Assembly (NCBI GenBank): GCA_024867545.1
Contig: JANFNE010000001.1
Span: forward strand, 1,302,001-1,366,000
Direction of reading: 5' to 3'
Origin: Phytopythium helicoides
Lineage: Eukaryota; Oomycota; Peronosporomycetes; Pythiales; Pythiaceae
DNA: 64,000 bases
A program made the position numbers and the translations under genes. Under the pieces are notes generated by a model. The model was not told where the DNA came from, ran no database searches, and saw only the letters and a program-made list of their open reading frames with translations. Every line of letters begins with the position of its first letter. The stretch's first letter is position 1. Of this stretch, positions 22,733-32,664 are shown in pieces.

Positions 22733-25203
22733 ATGCGACTGAAAAGAACAGAAGTCGTTCCTTCGACGTTGACCCAACAGAAATCCTCAAAGACAACTGA
22801 TAGCTACTTCTTACTCGTCGCACTCGTGGCATCGGGATGTCTTGGCTGGACATCGTGGATTGTGCTCCTGACAGTTGCTCCCAACGATACCATCAATAGA
22901 CTGATGGACACCGAGACATTCGACGAAGGCTCTTTCTGGCGCTTTATTGACCCTCAGCCATCGACACTATTTCTCGGACTCTCGGGACTCAGCTGCGTTG
23001 CACTCGCATACTTGTACATCATTGTTCGTGTCACGATTTTCCGTCATCGCGAGTTTTCTGGTTGGTCGAGACTATCATCTGTTTCAAGCTTTCATCCAAG
23101 TCATACCACTGCGACTACTGTGAAGACGACTATCTTGGTATCGCCTACTAGATGCGATGTCCAAGTAACTAAGGAAGCGAAGAAATCAACCGTCAGCACA
23201 ATAAATTGGGAGATATTACCACATACATGGTGAAGATCAAAAGTAAACGACAGATGCTGGTACGTTGTGATGGACGGCATCTTTTTTTTTTTCTTGAGTA
23301 AGCTATTGTATTGATTCTAACGTCTAGGGTTAAAGAATATTGTGCTCAAGTTTGTTGATGTCGGGATTCAGCTCTACTTGCTGATCGATTTGATGGAGAA
23401 AGGAATACCTGTTGGCATTATCTCTCTTTTCACATCAACTATCGTGCTTAATGCGCTTACAACAGCAGTGACGGTTGCAGGACTCTCTCGACATACGGGG
23501 TTGCCAGAACTGTTGCTCGACACTCTGTAAGATTCTTGGTGTTTCGTTGTGAGTCCAATGTGATTGGTTACTGAATTCATCTGTAATAGCATTGACGTTA
23601 TGGTTGCTGTCGGGATCCCCATGCTCGTTCTCGTATACTGCCTCTCCACTTTTCACTTTGACCGGAAACTACTCGCCATCAACATTGAAGTGTTCCCACC
23701 TGGATGGTTTGAACGAGGTGCGAGTGTCAACTCCGACCCAGTACAACCGGAAATCATCCGAAGTTCACTCAACGCGCTCAGAATCTTCTCCATCACGAGC
23801 GTATTCGCTCGAGTTGGCACAAACTGTGCGCTTTGTCGTCGCTTCTACCAGCTAGCTGCAGTAATCAAGGATCCTGTCAAACGAAGTCAGCGCATTTATC
23901 CGAAACATCGACCCAGTGCCATAGCTTTTGTAATGATCGCGATGGTCACTATCGTCTTTGTGGAGGAAAGTGTTCGGACGTCGACCGTGGCCTGTCGACC
24001 CCATCCAGAGTGTGTGCAGTTCGCGAGAAGGTGGATCATGTTGAGTAGTGATGAAGACTTGACACAGTGTCCGTGTCTGAAGTTGATTGACGAGCATCCC
24101 GGACCTAAGACGTACGATGAGTGGGTGAGTCCACCGAATGTGTTTGATAAGGTCTCGCAGCTTGCGAGGTCGGGGGATCTGCAGATGTTGAGTTTGGTGA
24201 ACCGTCGGTTGTCAACTTTTCCCGAGGAGCTACGAGGGTGCACAAATCTCCGCCACTTGTACGTGTAGATCATGTCCTTGTTGAAAGCATGAACTGACTT
24301 CAACACTAGATCCCTTGTGTACACAGACACAGAGTCGCTTCCGTCATGGACGAAAGAATTCACCAAGCTCGAGTTCTTGTAAGCTCTATTTTGTTACTGC
24401 ACATACGCTTCTTGATCATTTGCATCTGACGGATGTGTTCGTGCATTACGACTAACTATTACGACCCATCAAGCCACATTGAAGGAAAATATAGGCTCGA
24501 TAAACTCGTCGAGTTGCCAAGTGACATTTTCGAAGACATGGTATCGCTCACTTTCCTTCACTTCGCTGCGATATCTGTTTCTACGCTTCCGCCTATGATA
24601 AATCTCAAGAGTCTGAAATATCTCGCTCTCGCCGAGCTGCTCAACTTGCAGGAGCTTCCCAGCTTTGGTGGATTGAGGAGTTTAGAGACCGTAATTCTTG
24701 CGATCATTCCGCTAGTCGATAGCGTACCAGATACTTCCCCGCTCACAAGTCTGGAGTTGTTTGTCGTCTCCGACCGAGGTTCGTTCTGCTGCAACGGGTT
24801 CCTCGGTGAATGTGACTTGACACACGCCAAGTGTACGAGGAGTGAGCTGTGGAATGCTCCTCGAGCTGTTTGTTTGCCACCAAATCGAACGACTAAAATC
24901 CCAACTCCTGCGACTCGCGAGACGTTTACCAGATTTAGTATGACAACTTGTACTCCCCAGATTGCCCAGCCAGGTGATGTTGAGACTGGTCCAACACGAA
25001 TTACCACCGATGCATGTGGTGGTATCATGTACCGTCAGTGTGAGCCGCCGGTTGGAGGCATTGGAATGTGCTACAGCACTCGCATGATGGCAATTGCATG
25101 CGGCAGGAATGCGGTTGCACAAGAAATGCGCCGGCGTCAGATCGCAGAAAACGTTGGTAGTCCCTGTGATCCAACTTATGAGGCGTGGCTTGGGTGTCAA
25201 TGA
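22733..25203 (+). CDS. WLGC/LRR membrane protein, copy B1 (one frameshift)
   Basis: Exons are 22733-23259, 23336-23526, 23590-24258, 24310-24378 and 24474-25203. Compared with the intact copy B2, one C is missing at about 23192 (ACCGTCAGC versus ACCGTCCAGC). That shifts the end of exon 1, so as sequenced the protein would stop at the exon's edge. Architecture is as in A1: membrane segments in exons 1-3, LRR-like repeats (LPPMINLKSLKYLAL, FGGLRSLETVIL) and a Cys-rich C-terminus ending EAWLGCQ. B-type proteins differ from A-type mainly in exons 1 and 5, while exon 3 is almost the same. Role unknown; the layout suggests a plasma-membrane or endomembrane protein with an extracellular LRR/Cys domain. 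Confidence 0.8.
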
Positions 25204-25284
25204 ATTCGTGCTCGATGCAGAGCTGTTAGCTTGTCGGTACCCTACTTCCGTTGAATGGTACCGATCCAGTTCAGCAAGCAACGC

Positions 25285-26967
25285 TTAAGCGCGATTAGTA
25301 TTGCGAGGAGCAACACGGACGAGCAGTGGCGTCTCCATTGGTTGCGTGAGCGACGCTACATACTTGGCCTCGTGATCCTCTGGCGTCACGACAAGCTGAA
25401 AGCTCGAAAGCAGAGCTGCAGCCAACGTCTTGAGCTCCAGCATCGCTAGGTGCATCCCCAAACAAACTCGAGGACCTGCGTGGAAGACCGGGTAGCGAAA
25501 CGCCGACATCTGACGAACTCGACCGTCCGCTTCGAGCCATCGTTCAGGTTTGAAATCTTCGGCGTCGTGTCCCCAGAGACTTCCCATCCGGCCCATGGCG
25601 AACGTCGGGAGGCCCACACGAGTGCCAGAACGAACGAATGTGCCATCGGACAGCGTCGTGTCGGCCACGCACGTGCGCATGTTGAATGCCACGACAGGGT
25701 ACAGCCGCATGGTCTCGCGGATCGTCGCCTCCATGAACGTGAGCTGCTGGAGCTGGTCGGCCGTCGGCAAAAACACATCGTTGCCTTGAGCTGCTGACGA
25801 CGATCGGAGCTGGTTGAGCTCCTCGACGAGTCGTCGCTGTACCATGGGGTGTCGGTGGACGCAGTAGAAGAACCAGCTGAGCGTCTGCGCCGTCGAATCT
25901 CGGCCTGCCACGAGGAATCCGATGGAGATGTCTCGCAGCAGCTTCAGCTCTCCGCTGTCGCTGATGCGGTCCGCATCCGCACGCAGCTCTTCCATGAACA
26001 CGGACACCAGAGTCTTGCGTTTGGGTGGGGTCTCGCCTTCGCGGTCCAGGGACAGTGATCGGTCGATGAGCTCCATCGTGACGTCGTCCACGCGTGCGAG
26101 GTGTTGAAGGAGCTCTCGCTCCATTCCGACGCCAAGGAAGCGCTGAAGTCGCCAGAGCCACTTGGGGAGGGCGAAGCGGCGAGCCATGGCTGCCTGGACG
26201 CCTTCGATCGCTCGGACGAACCCTTGCGCGTCGTCGCGTTTGGAGTTCTTGGAGGCGCTCGAGCTGTGGGAGGCACCGATGTAGCCCATGGTCACGCCGA
26301 AGCCGACCTCGGTCATCACCTCCATCGTGAAGTCGCTGAAGAGCGCCGATAAGTTCACCGCAGTTCCGGCTTCGTTGCTGGCGGAATGCTCTTGCAGCAG
26401 TTGATGCACTGCCGTTGCGTGGCGGTAGATGATGGGGATGACGCCCTCGATCTCGTCGCTTCCTCGGAGAGCGTGGGGCGAGAACAGCTTGGCGAACACG
26501 CGTCGTTGCAGCGCCCACTTGACTCCGTCGACGCCGAAGAGTCCGTCGCCCGTGAGCTCCAGGAAGGTGTCGTGCACGCGGCGCTCAAAGCGGTCGAAGT
26601 GGGTCTTGAGCACGTCTTCCACTGCGCGAGGCGTTGCCACCACGAGCATGTCCGGCTGTCCGAGCACCTGGAACAGCACGGGCTCTCCTCTCACTCGAGC
26701 GCACTCGTCCCTCATCTTCCACGTCAGGAACGCGGACGGCCCGAGTCGAGCAGCGTCGAGCGTGTCGCCGAGTAGCGGGAGGACCGTGGAGCTTCGGTGG
26801 GGAGCTCTCGGCTGTGCAGCATCCAGTTGAGACGTCCCAGGCTTGGCGAGGACCCAGAGCAGCGCGAGCACGGCGACGGACGAGCCCCACGTCAGCACGG
26901 AGCCCAGAGGCGCGTCCGCGACCGCCAGCAGCGCGACGAGCGGCGGCGGCACGTAGTAGTCGAACAT
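25285..26967 (-). CDS. Cytochrome P450, CYP86-clan-like (560 aa), unit 1
   Basis: Single-exon gene from ATG at 26965-26967 (MFDYYVPPPL) to TAA at 25285. The frame is open 30 codons further upstream, but the duplicate and the membrane-anchor position favour this ATG. An N-terminal anchor (ALLAVADAPLGSVLTW...VAVLALLWVLA) indicates an ER enzyme. P450 hallmarks: I-helix AGRDSTAQ (the family usually has DTT, here DST), K-helix ETMRLYP (ExxR), FKPERW, and heme loop FHAGPRVCLG with the axial Cys. The RDSTAQTLSWFF and AGPRxCLG style resembles fatty-acid omega-hydroxylases of the CYP86/CYP94 group; the substrate is inferred only. In unit 2 its partner is a divergent P450 that here survives only as a fragment. 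Confidence 0.93.
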   Translation of the reverse strand: MFDYYVPPPLVALLAVADAPLGSVLTWGSSVAVLALLWVLAKPGTSQLDAAQPRAPHRSSTVLPLLGDTLDAARLGPSAFLTWKMRDECARVRGEPVLFQVLGQPDMLVVATPRAVEDVLKTHFDRFERRVHDTFLELTGDGLFGVDGVKWALQRRVFAKLFSPHALRGSDEIEGVIPIIYRHATAVHQLLQEHSASNEAGTAVNLSALFSDFTMEVMTEVGFGVTMGYIGASHSSSASKNSKRDDAQGFVRAIEGVQAAMARRFALPKWLWRLQRFLGVGMERELLQHLARVDDVTMELIDRSLSLDREGETPPKRKTLVSVFMEELRADADRISDSGELKLLRDISIGFLVAGRDSTAQTLSWFFYCVHRHPMVQRRLVEELNQLRSSSAAQGNDVFLPTADQLQQLTFMEATIRETMRLYPVVAFNMRTCVADTTLSDGTFVRSGTRVGLPTFAMGRMGSLWGHDAEDFKPERWLEADGRVRQMSAFRYPVFHAGPRVCLGMHLAMLELKTLAAALLSSFQLVVTPEDHEAKYVASLTQPMETPLLVRVAPRNTNRA

Positions 26968-27154
26968 GCGGTCGGTCGGAGGGAGATCGGGCAATGTGCT
27001 GCTCTTCCTCAGGCCGCAGAGCCCTCCAGCGCTGCGTCTCCAAGGTGCTCGAGTCATCCCCGGCCCCGAGATGCGCCCCGTTGAAGTGGGATGGATGGAT
27101 GGCTTCGTCCATCAGTAGCGAACCGGTTGGCGTCATCTCCTCCCAATTTCCTGC

Positions 27155-27558
27155 TTGCCGCCACTCGCTGCCGAAGTCGTGGCCAAAGTACGCGAAGAAG
27201 TGAGCAAGCAAATACCAGAGCTGCTCGTGAACGACGCCTACTCGCCGTCGCTCGAGGACATGCAGAAACTCGTGTACACCGAGGCAGCACTTCGAGAAGT
27301 CTTGCGGCTGTACCCGTCGGCTCCTTTCAACGCTCGCGACGCTGTTGAAGACGCCGTGCTGTCGGATGGAACGTTCGTTCCTGCAGGTGCGCGAGTTGGT
27401 CTCCCGTTGTACGGCATGGCGCGCATGCCCAGTATCTGGGGGCCAGACGCCGCAGAATTCAAGCGTGAACTGACAAGACCGGCAAGCTCATCAACGTGTC
27501 GGAATTCCAGTTCCTCACGTTCCACGCTGGTCCGCATCGCTGCCTCAGTCGCTATGCT
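27155..27558 (+). pseudogene. Truncated cytochrome P450 (remnant of the plus-strand P450 of unit 1)
   Basis: Matches the 3' third of the P450 at 37095-38674: EVVAKVREEVSKQIPELLVNDAYSP, EAALREVLRLYP, LPLYGMARMPSIWGPDAAEFK, and FLTFHAGPHRCLS. Everything N-terminal, including the anchor and the I-helix, is missing: the divergent-promoter sequence near 27130 runs directly into codon ~345. A second small deletion removes the PERW region after DAAEFK and shifts the frame. Just after the heme Cys the sequence switches to IFT56 (see 27496-27744). It cannot make an active P450. Confidence 0.88.
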
Positions 27559-28509
27559 ATTAAGCTTCTAAATGATGTGGAGATGATCACTAATCCCGAA
27601 CAAATGGTCAAGGCGGCAGCGTTTGCATTGATTGGCGAAGCTTCCGACGCCAAGGAAAACATCTTCGTGGCCGAAAAACTATTCAACGTACGCAGTGACT
27701 ACTTGTTACCTGCTCTGCTCACAGCTGACAGATGTTGTGTGTGATAGACCGTTGGGTCGTCAGCAGAAAGCGTCGACACGATTCCTGGTCGTCAAAGCAT
27801 GGCGTCGTACTTCATTTTACGTCGAGAGTTTACAGATGCACTGGTGTATCTCGAGTCAATTGAGAGCTATCTCTCTCCCACGAGCGCATCTTTCAACTGG
27901 AACTGTGGATTGTGTCTAGCGATCATAGCTTCGAGTTCGCCTGCTACCGACAGCACCACCATCAAATACTTCCAGAAGGCCCAAGAATGCTTTGAGCGAG
28001 CTAGACACCTCAACAACCACCTCGCTCACGATAACATCTTGATATCGTGGCTCACACGCTGCTATATTCGAGGTGATCAGGGAAGCAAGCAGAATGGTTC
28101 TCACATCCGTGGGTGGGAGTTGTTTCTGGAATTTCAGCAACATACCAATCGTACAGAGGAAGTCGAGGGAGTGCTGAAGGTCGTGGCCAACGACTTGTAC
28201 CGCTCTCGACGGTTCTTCCTCGCCGTGAGAGCATTCGACATCCTTGAGCAACAACAAAATCCAGTAGACCCGGAGATATGGGAGGCTAAGCGGGGTGCAT
28301 GCGTCGGATTCTTCCAACAAGTTGCAGCAGGAGAGGAGCAGGACCTTGTTGCGGTAGGAGACTCGGTTGGTAAAAAACCAGCAGTCCCTTTGAGACTAGC
28401 CACACGCGCTGACGAGGTGCTCGCGATGCTAGCACGCTCGAAGAACACGCTCGAAGCCTCCAAGCTCACTGCGATGTTCAAGAAGTGGGTCGCAACGCTC
28501 AAGCTGTGA
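27559..28509 (+). pseudogene. IFT56 3' fragment (5'-truncated duplicate)
   Basis: Contains the last codons of IFT56 exon 1 (IKLLNDVE to EKLFN, ending 27687), a 60-bp intron with conserved splice sites, and the complete exon 2 (27748-28509, same 762-bp length as the parental exon). No stop codon or frameshift has accumulated in the fragment. The first ~450 codons and the promoter are absent. It is joined in frame to a P450 heme-loop fragment upstream, so a short chimeric reading frame exists. Without a promoter it is probably not a working IFT56. Confidence 0.85.
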
Positions 28510-29546
28510 TGATCAACAGTGTGGCATGAAACTCCTTAAGGATGTCTTCGCACCATGTTGTTATATTCGGGTTGTGCAAGGGAACGTCTCGGAGCAGCAG
28601 CTACGAGTTCCATGCGAAGGGATCGTGGTCAATCGACGCATTCAAACTTGTAGGATGCACTGAGCGGTCGATTGGCATCTTTCGTGGCAGCAGTGCCACT
28701 ACAGGCACTGACGCAACTGCCATTGTCGCTGCAGCCCCCTTGATGATGGTCGTCCGAAGAGGAAGGTCAAACAGCGACAGGAAAGTGACGATTAGCTGAG
28801 GCATGTAGTAGACGAACATAGCAGTGTCAGTCGGATAGGTGCGGCGTTGAAAGCAAATCTGTAAGTGAGACTGAGACTTGTTCTCTCTTTCAAGAGTCGG
28901 TTGCAGTGGTCAATTCAGCCAACATGTTTTGGATCTGATAGATCGATGATATATGACTGACATGTCCGAGCTGAAAAGTAGACGAAGACTTGCAAATGTA
29001 TCCCATCAACGCCAACACTGCCTTGATAGCATACCCCTCTCCAGCAACTCTGATGCCTTAGGACAGTAGCGGAGCCTTCATGAACTGGATGAGTAGTCGC
29101 TTGGTAGTTTAGATCGCTGACTCCGTGCATATGCGCTGCTCCATCTGGTTGTCGGTCGGCAAAAGCGCTGCAGTTCTAGAACCACTTTAGCATTGAGACG
29201 TGTCGACCTTGAATAGATTCCGTATCCAAAACAATGTCGTCTGGTCAAGTATTTTCTCGCGGTCTCGGTGCTATCAATACAGCGTCCGTCGGATCGCATT
29301 CTATCCATTGGATAACAAATTGGGCCGTTTTTTTTCCCGACATCAGGAGAAACCACTAGAAAACAGAAGACTAAACACCAGGTTAGGATGCTAAATTCGT
29401 CTGATAGCGTCGCATGGCGTCTTTACTTTTTATAAATCGATGTAACATCCACTGGGCAATCAACGCTGCGCATCCATCATTTCTAGATTCGACGCCTGGG
29501 GATCGCCAGCACATTTAGAAGTCCGATCAAGCTGTTTCGTCGAAGC
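28510..29546. other. Spacer downstream of the IFT56 fragment, about 1.0 kb
   Basis: Counterpart of 18524-19614. Close to it up to about 29100, unrelated or heavily rearranged until about 29505, then similar again just before WLGC A2. The minus-strand small frame is kept at 28601-28819. Nothing else is recognised. Confidence 0.45.
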
Positions 29547-32035
29547 ATGGAGATAGACCCGAAAAAGGCAGCACAAATCTCACAGCCAGACTCAACTACT
29601 ACACCACGCAAGTCTTCGTGGCAAGTCGATGCAAACCTATTTGCAGTTGCGCTCGTTGCATGCGTGTGTCTCGGTTGGACAGGATGGCTCATGCTGCTCA
29701 CAGTCGCGCCAAATAGTACAGTCAACTCATTGATGAACACCAAGACGTTTGATGACGGCTCTTTTTGGCGCTTCGTGGATCCTCCAATGTCGACTTTGTT
29801 TCTTGGGCTGTTTGGTCTTAGCGCCGTCGCACTCGCGTACTTGTACATCATTGTTCGAGTCACGATATTGCGCAATCAAGAATTCTCTGCTTGGGAACGG
29901 CTATCAACTTTCCAGCAAAAACGAAAATCGATGGCACGGATTACTGTCAAACCAGTATTTCGAACAACATCAGCACGACTTTCAAAAATCAGCTTCAAGG
30001 CGGTGACCCAATCGTTAATGATGGGGAGAAAGCATCGAGTTAGACTGGTACGTACAAATTGTTTTGGTGGCTGTGAGGCTTCATTTCCCATAAATCTTCT
30101 CACACCACTTGTTTGAAGGGTATCGCACTCAAGTTCGTCGACTTTGGCATCCAGTTATATTTACTGATTGATATGATGGAGAAAGGGTTGTCCGTCGTGC
30201 TCATCTCCATATTCACAGCCGTTATCGTACTCAACGCACTTGCGACAGCAGTGATGGTATCAGGACTCTCTCGACATACGGGGTTGCAGGAACTTTTCCT
30301 CGACACGCTGTAAGTGTTTCGATTGTGAAGTGCAATTCATAGATTTTTCATGACTAGGCGCTTACTATCCTGCTCCAACACCTGCTCTTTGTGTCATCAA
30401 CAGATTCGACATCATGGTTGCCGTCGGAATCCCCATGCTCGTTCTCGTATACTGCCTCTCCACTTTTCACTTTGATCGGAAACTCCTCGCCATCAACATT
30501 GAAGTGTTCCCACCTGGATGGTTTGAACGAGGTGCGTGTGTCAACTCCGACCCAGTACAGCCAGAAATCATCCGAAGTTCACTCAACGCGCTCAGAATCT
30601 TCTCCATCACGAGCGTATTCGCTCGAGTTGGCACAAACTGTGCGCTTTGTCGTCGCTTCTACCAGCTAGCTGCAGTAATCAAGGATCCTGTCAAACGAAG
30701 TCAGCGCATTTATCCGAAACATCGACCCAGTGCCATAGCTTTTGTAATGATCGCGATGGTCACTATCGTCTTTGTGGAGGAAAGTGTTCGGACGTCGACC
30801 GTGGCCTGTCGACCCCATCCAGAGTGTGTGCAGTTCGCGAGAAGGTGGATCATGTTGAGTAGTGATGAAGACTTGACACAGTGTCCGTGTCTGAAGTTGA
30901 TTGACGAGCATCCCGGACCTAAGACGTACGATGAGTGGGTGAGTCCACCGAATGTGTTTGATAAGGTCTCGCAGCTTGCGAGGTCGGGGGATCTGCAGAT
31001 GTTGAGTTTGGTGAACCGTCGGTTGTCAACTTTTCCCGAGGAGCTACGAGGGTGCACAAATCTCCGTCACTTGTACGTGTTTGTGGTTTCTGCACTTTGT
31101 TGCTTAGAGCTTGTTAACAGTGCTTGTTCACGCATACAGGTCACTCATGTACACAAACACAGAAGTACTACCAGCGTGGGCGAAGGAGTTGTCCAAGCTT
31201 GAGTACATGTAAGATATCTGGTTTTTGACATGATATGATGCTGGTTGCTCACTTGCCATTGGTGCACATACAAAATCAATGTGACAACAAATACCACCAA
31301 AGTCACATTGACGGAAAGAACAAGCATGACAAGATGTACGAGATGCCCCATGATTTGTTTGAAGATATGGCGTCGCTCACGTTCCTTCAATTGGCTGCGA
31401 TATCTGTATCGACTCTCCCTTCTCTGGAAAACCTCAAGAATCTCAAATACGCAGTCTTTGGACTACTTCTCCGCGTACATGAACTCCCTCGCTTTGAAGG
31501 ACTACAAAGTCTCGAGACGTTCGTGCTTGCGGGTGGTCCTCTCATTGACAGCATACCCGATACCTCACCACTTGTGAGTTTGAAGTTTTTTACGACGGTA
31601 GATAGAGGGACATTCTGCTGCAACGGGTTCATTGGCGAGTGCGATTTGACGAATTCCCTGTGTAAACGACACGAGGTCTGGGGGACCCCCACCGCGACGT
31701 GCTTGGATCCAAACCGAACAACTAAGCTCCCGACACCAGCAACCCGCGAGACATTCGCCAAGTTCCGTCCGATCGTTTGCGCTGGCCAGGCTACCAAACC
31801 TGGGGAATTGGAGCTTGGACCGACGCGAGAGACGTCGGAAGCGTGCGGTGGTATCTTGTACCGCCAGTGCGTACCACCTGTGGGAGGTGTCGGCATGTGC
31901 TACAGCTCTCGCTTCATGGGAATCGCATGTGGTCCGAATTTTCTGGCTCAACTAATGCGTCGACGCCAAATCGAAGAAGGTGTCGGTGAGCGTTGCAACC
32001 CTGAATACGAGGCGTGGCTGGGCTGTAAATCGTAA
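29547..32035 (+). CDS. WLGC/LRR membrane protein, copy A2 (5 exons, 720 aa)
   Basis: Exons 29547-30047, 30119-30309, 30404-31072, 31140-31208 and 31303-32035 join in phase through GT-AG introns and give 720 residues without interruption. This is the intact reference for the A type. Residues about 25-275 hold about five membrane segments; residues about 300-430 include Cys pairs (CALC, ECVQ, CPCLK). Residues about 440-590 are LRR-like (FPEELRGCTNLRHL, LPSLENLKNLKYAVF, FEGLQSLETFVL), and the last ~140 are Cys-rich and end WLGCKS. Three of the motifs (FCCNGF, EACGG, WLGC) recur in every copy in the window. Function unknown. Confidence 0.87.
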
Positions 32036-32664
32036 CTCGGAAAACCAAGGAATCATCCTTGCATCCTCACTCTCACTTAAAAAGATGTTTCATTTTGCTT
32101 GATGGAAGTGTAATGTTTTGATATTATAAGATTCTACCGAGCCTGACTTTTCACGAGATTATGAGCCGAAGCAAAGACTTCGGCAACACAAAACGTTCGA
32201 TCCCATTTTCCTGGTAAGTTGAATTGGACGAAACATGTCCAACACTGGCAAGCCTATGTTCTCTTCTGGCTAGACCCGCAACTCAACGGGGTATCTTATC
32301 TTGTGAACCCATAGATCATGCAACTTCACCACTTCTCCACGTCATTTGTTTTGGAACCAAATACCACTATAGCAGTTTGAAAATGGCGAGCATTGGGTGT
32401 GGTTTCTCGACAAGAAAGTGTCGCAAATAACAAATTGGACAGCTCGAGACCGAGATATGCGATACTTGAAAAGGGTATCTTTTTTTTTTAGAAATCTGTG
32501 GTTCTTCACGCACCGTGCTACAAATAGCTCACCTTCACCAGAAAGACGATCAAACTTGTCTTGGTCATCTGCGAGATGAAGGGGAGCTATTGTCTCCTGA
32601 CGTCGACACCTTTGCTGAACACGTTGGAAACCACTATCTCTTCATTGAGTCAACTCAAGTAAAT
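32036..32664. other. Intergenic region between WLGC A2 and B2, 629 bp
   Basis: Counterpart of 22109-22732. A T-run near 32470 and scattered indels distinguish the two. No feature recognised beyond the expected terminator and promoter. Confidence 0.45.

Larger units (their letters stand above)
17571..27558 (+). repeat. Tandem segmental duplication, unit 1 (about 10.0 kb)
   Basis: The unit begins inside IFT56 (codons reading AIKLLNDVE) and runs through the small spacer, WLGC genes A1 and B1, the minus-strand P450 and a remnant of the plus-strand P450. It then abuts unit 2. Corresponding features are offset by 9927-9988 bp, which shows colinearity with small indels. The copies are clearly diverged (for example 13 amino-acid differences between the two ~560-aa minus-strand P450s), so this is not a simple assembly repeat. 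One block, about 19115-19585, has little resemblance to its counterpart at about 29115-29505. Confidence 0.9.

Noticed and set aside
27559..28509. Second functional IFT56 gene
   Set aside because: Only the last ~45% of the protein is present, and the sequence upstream is a P450 fragment, not a promoter or the missing exons.
28915..29130. 71-aa minus-strand frame in the unit 2 spacer
   Set aside because: The unit 1 counterpart is interrupted by stops, so there is no evidence of coding.
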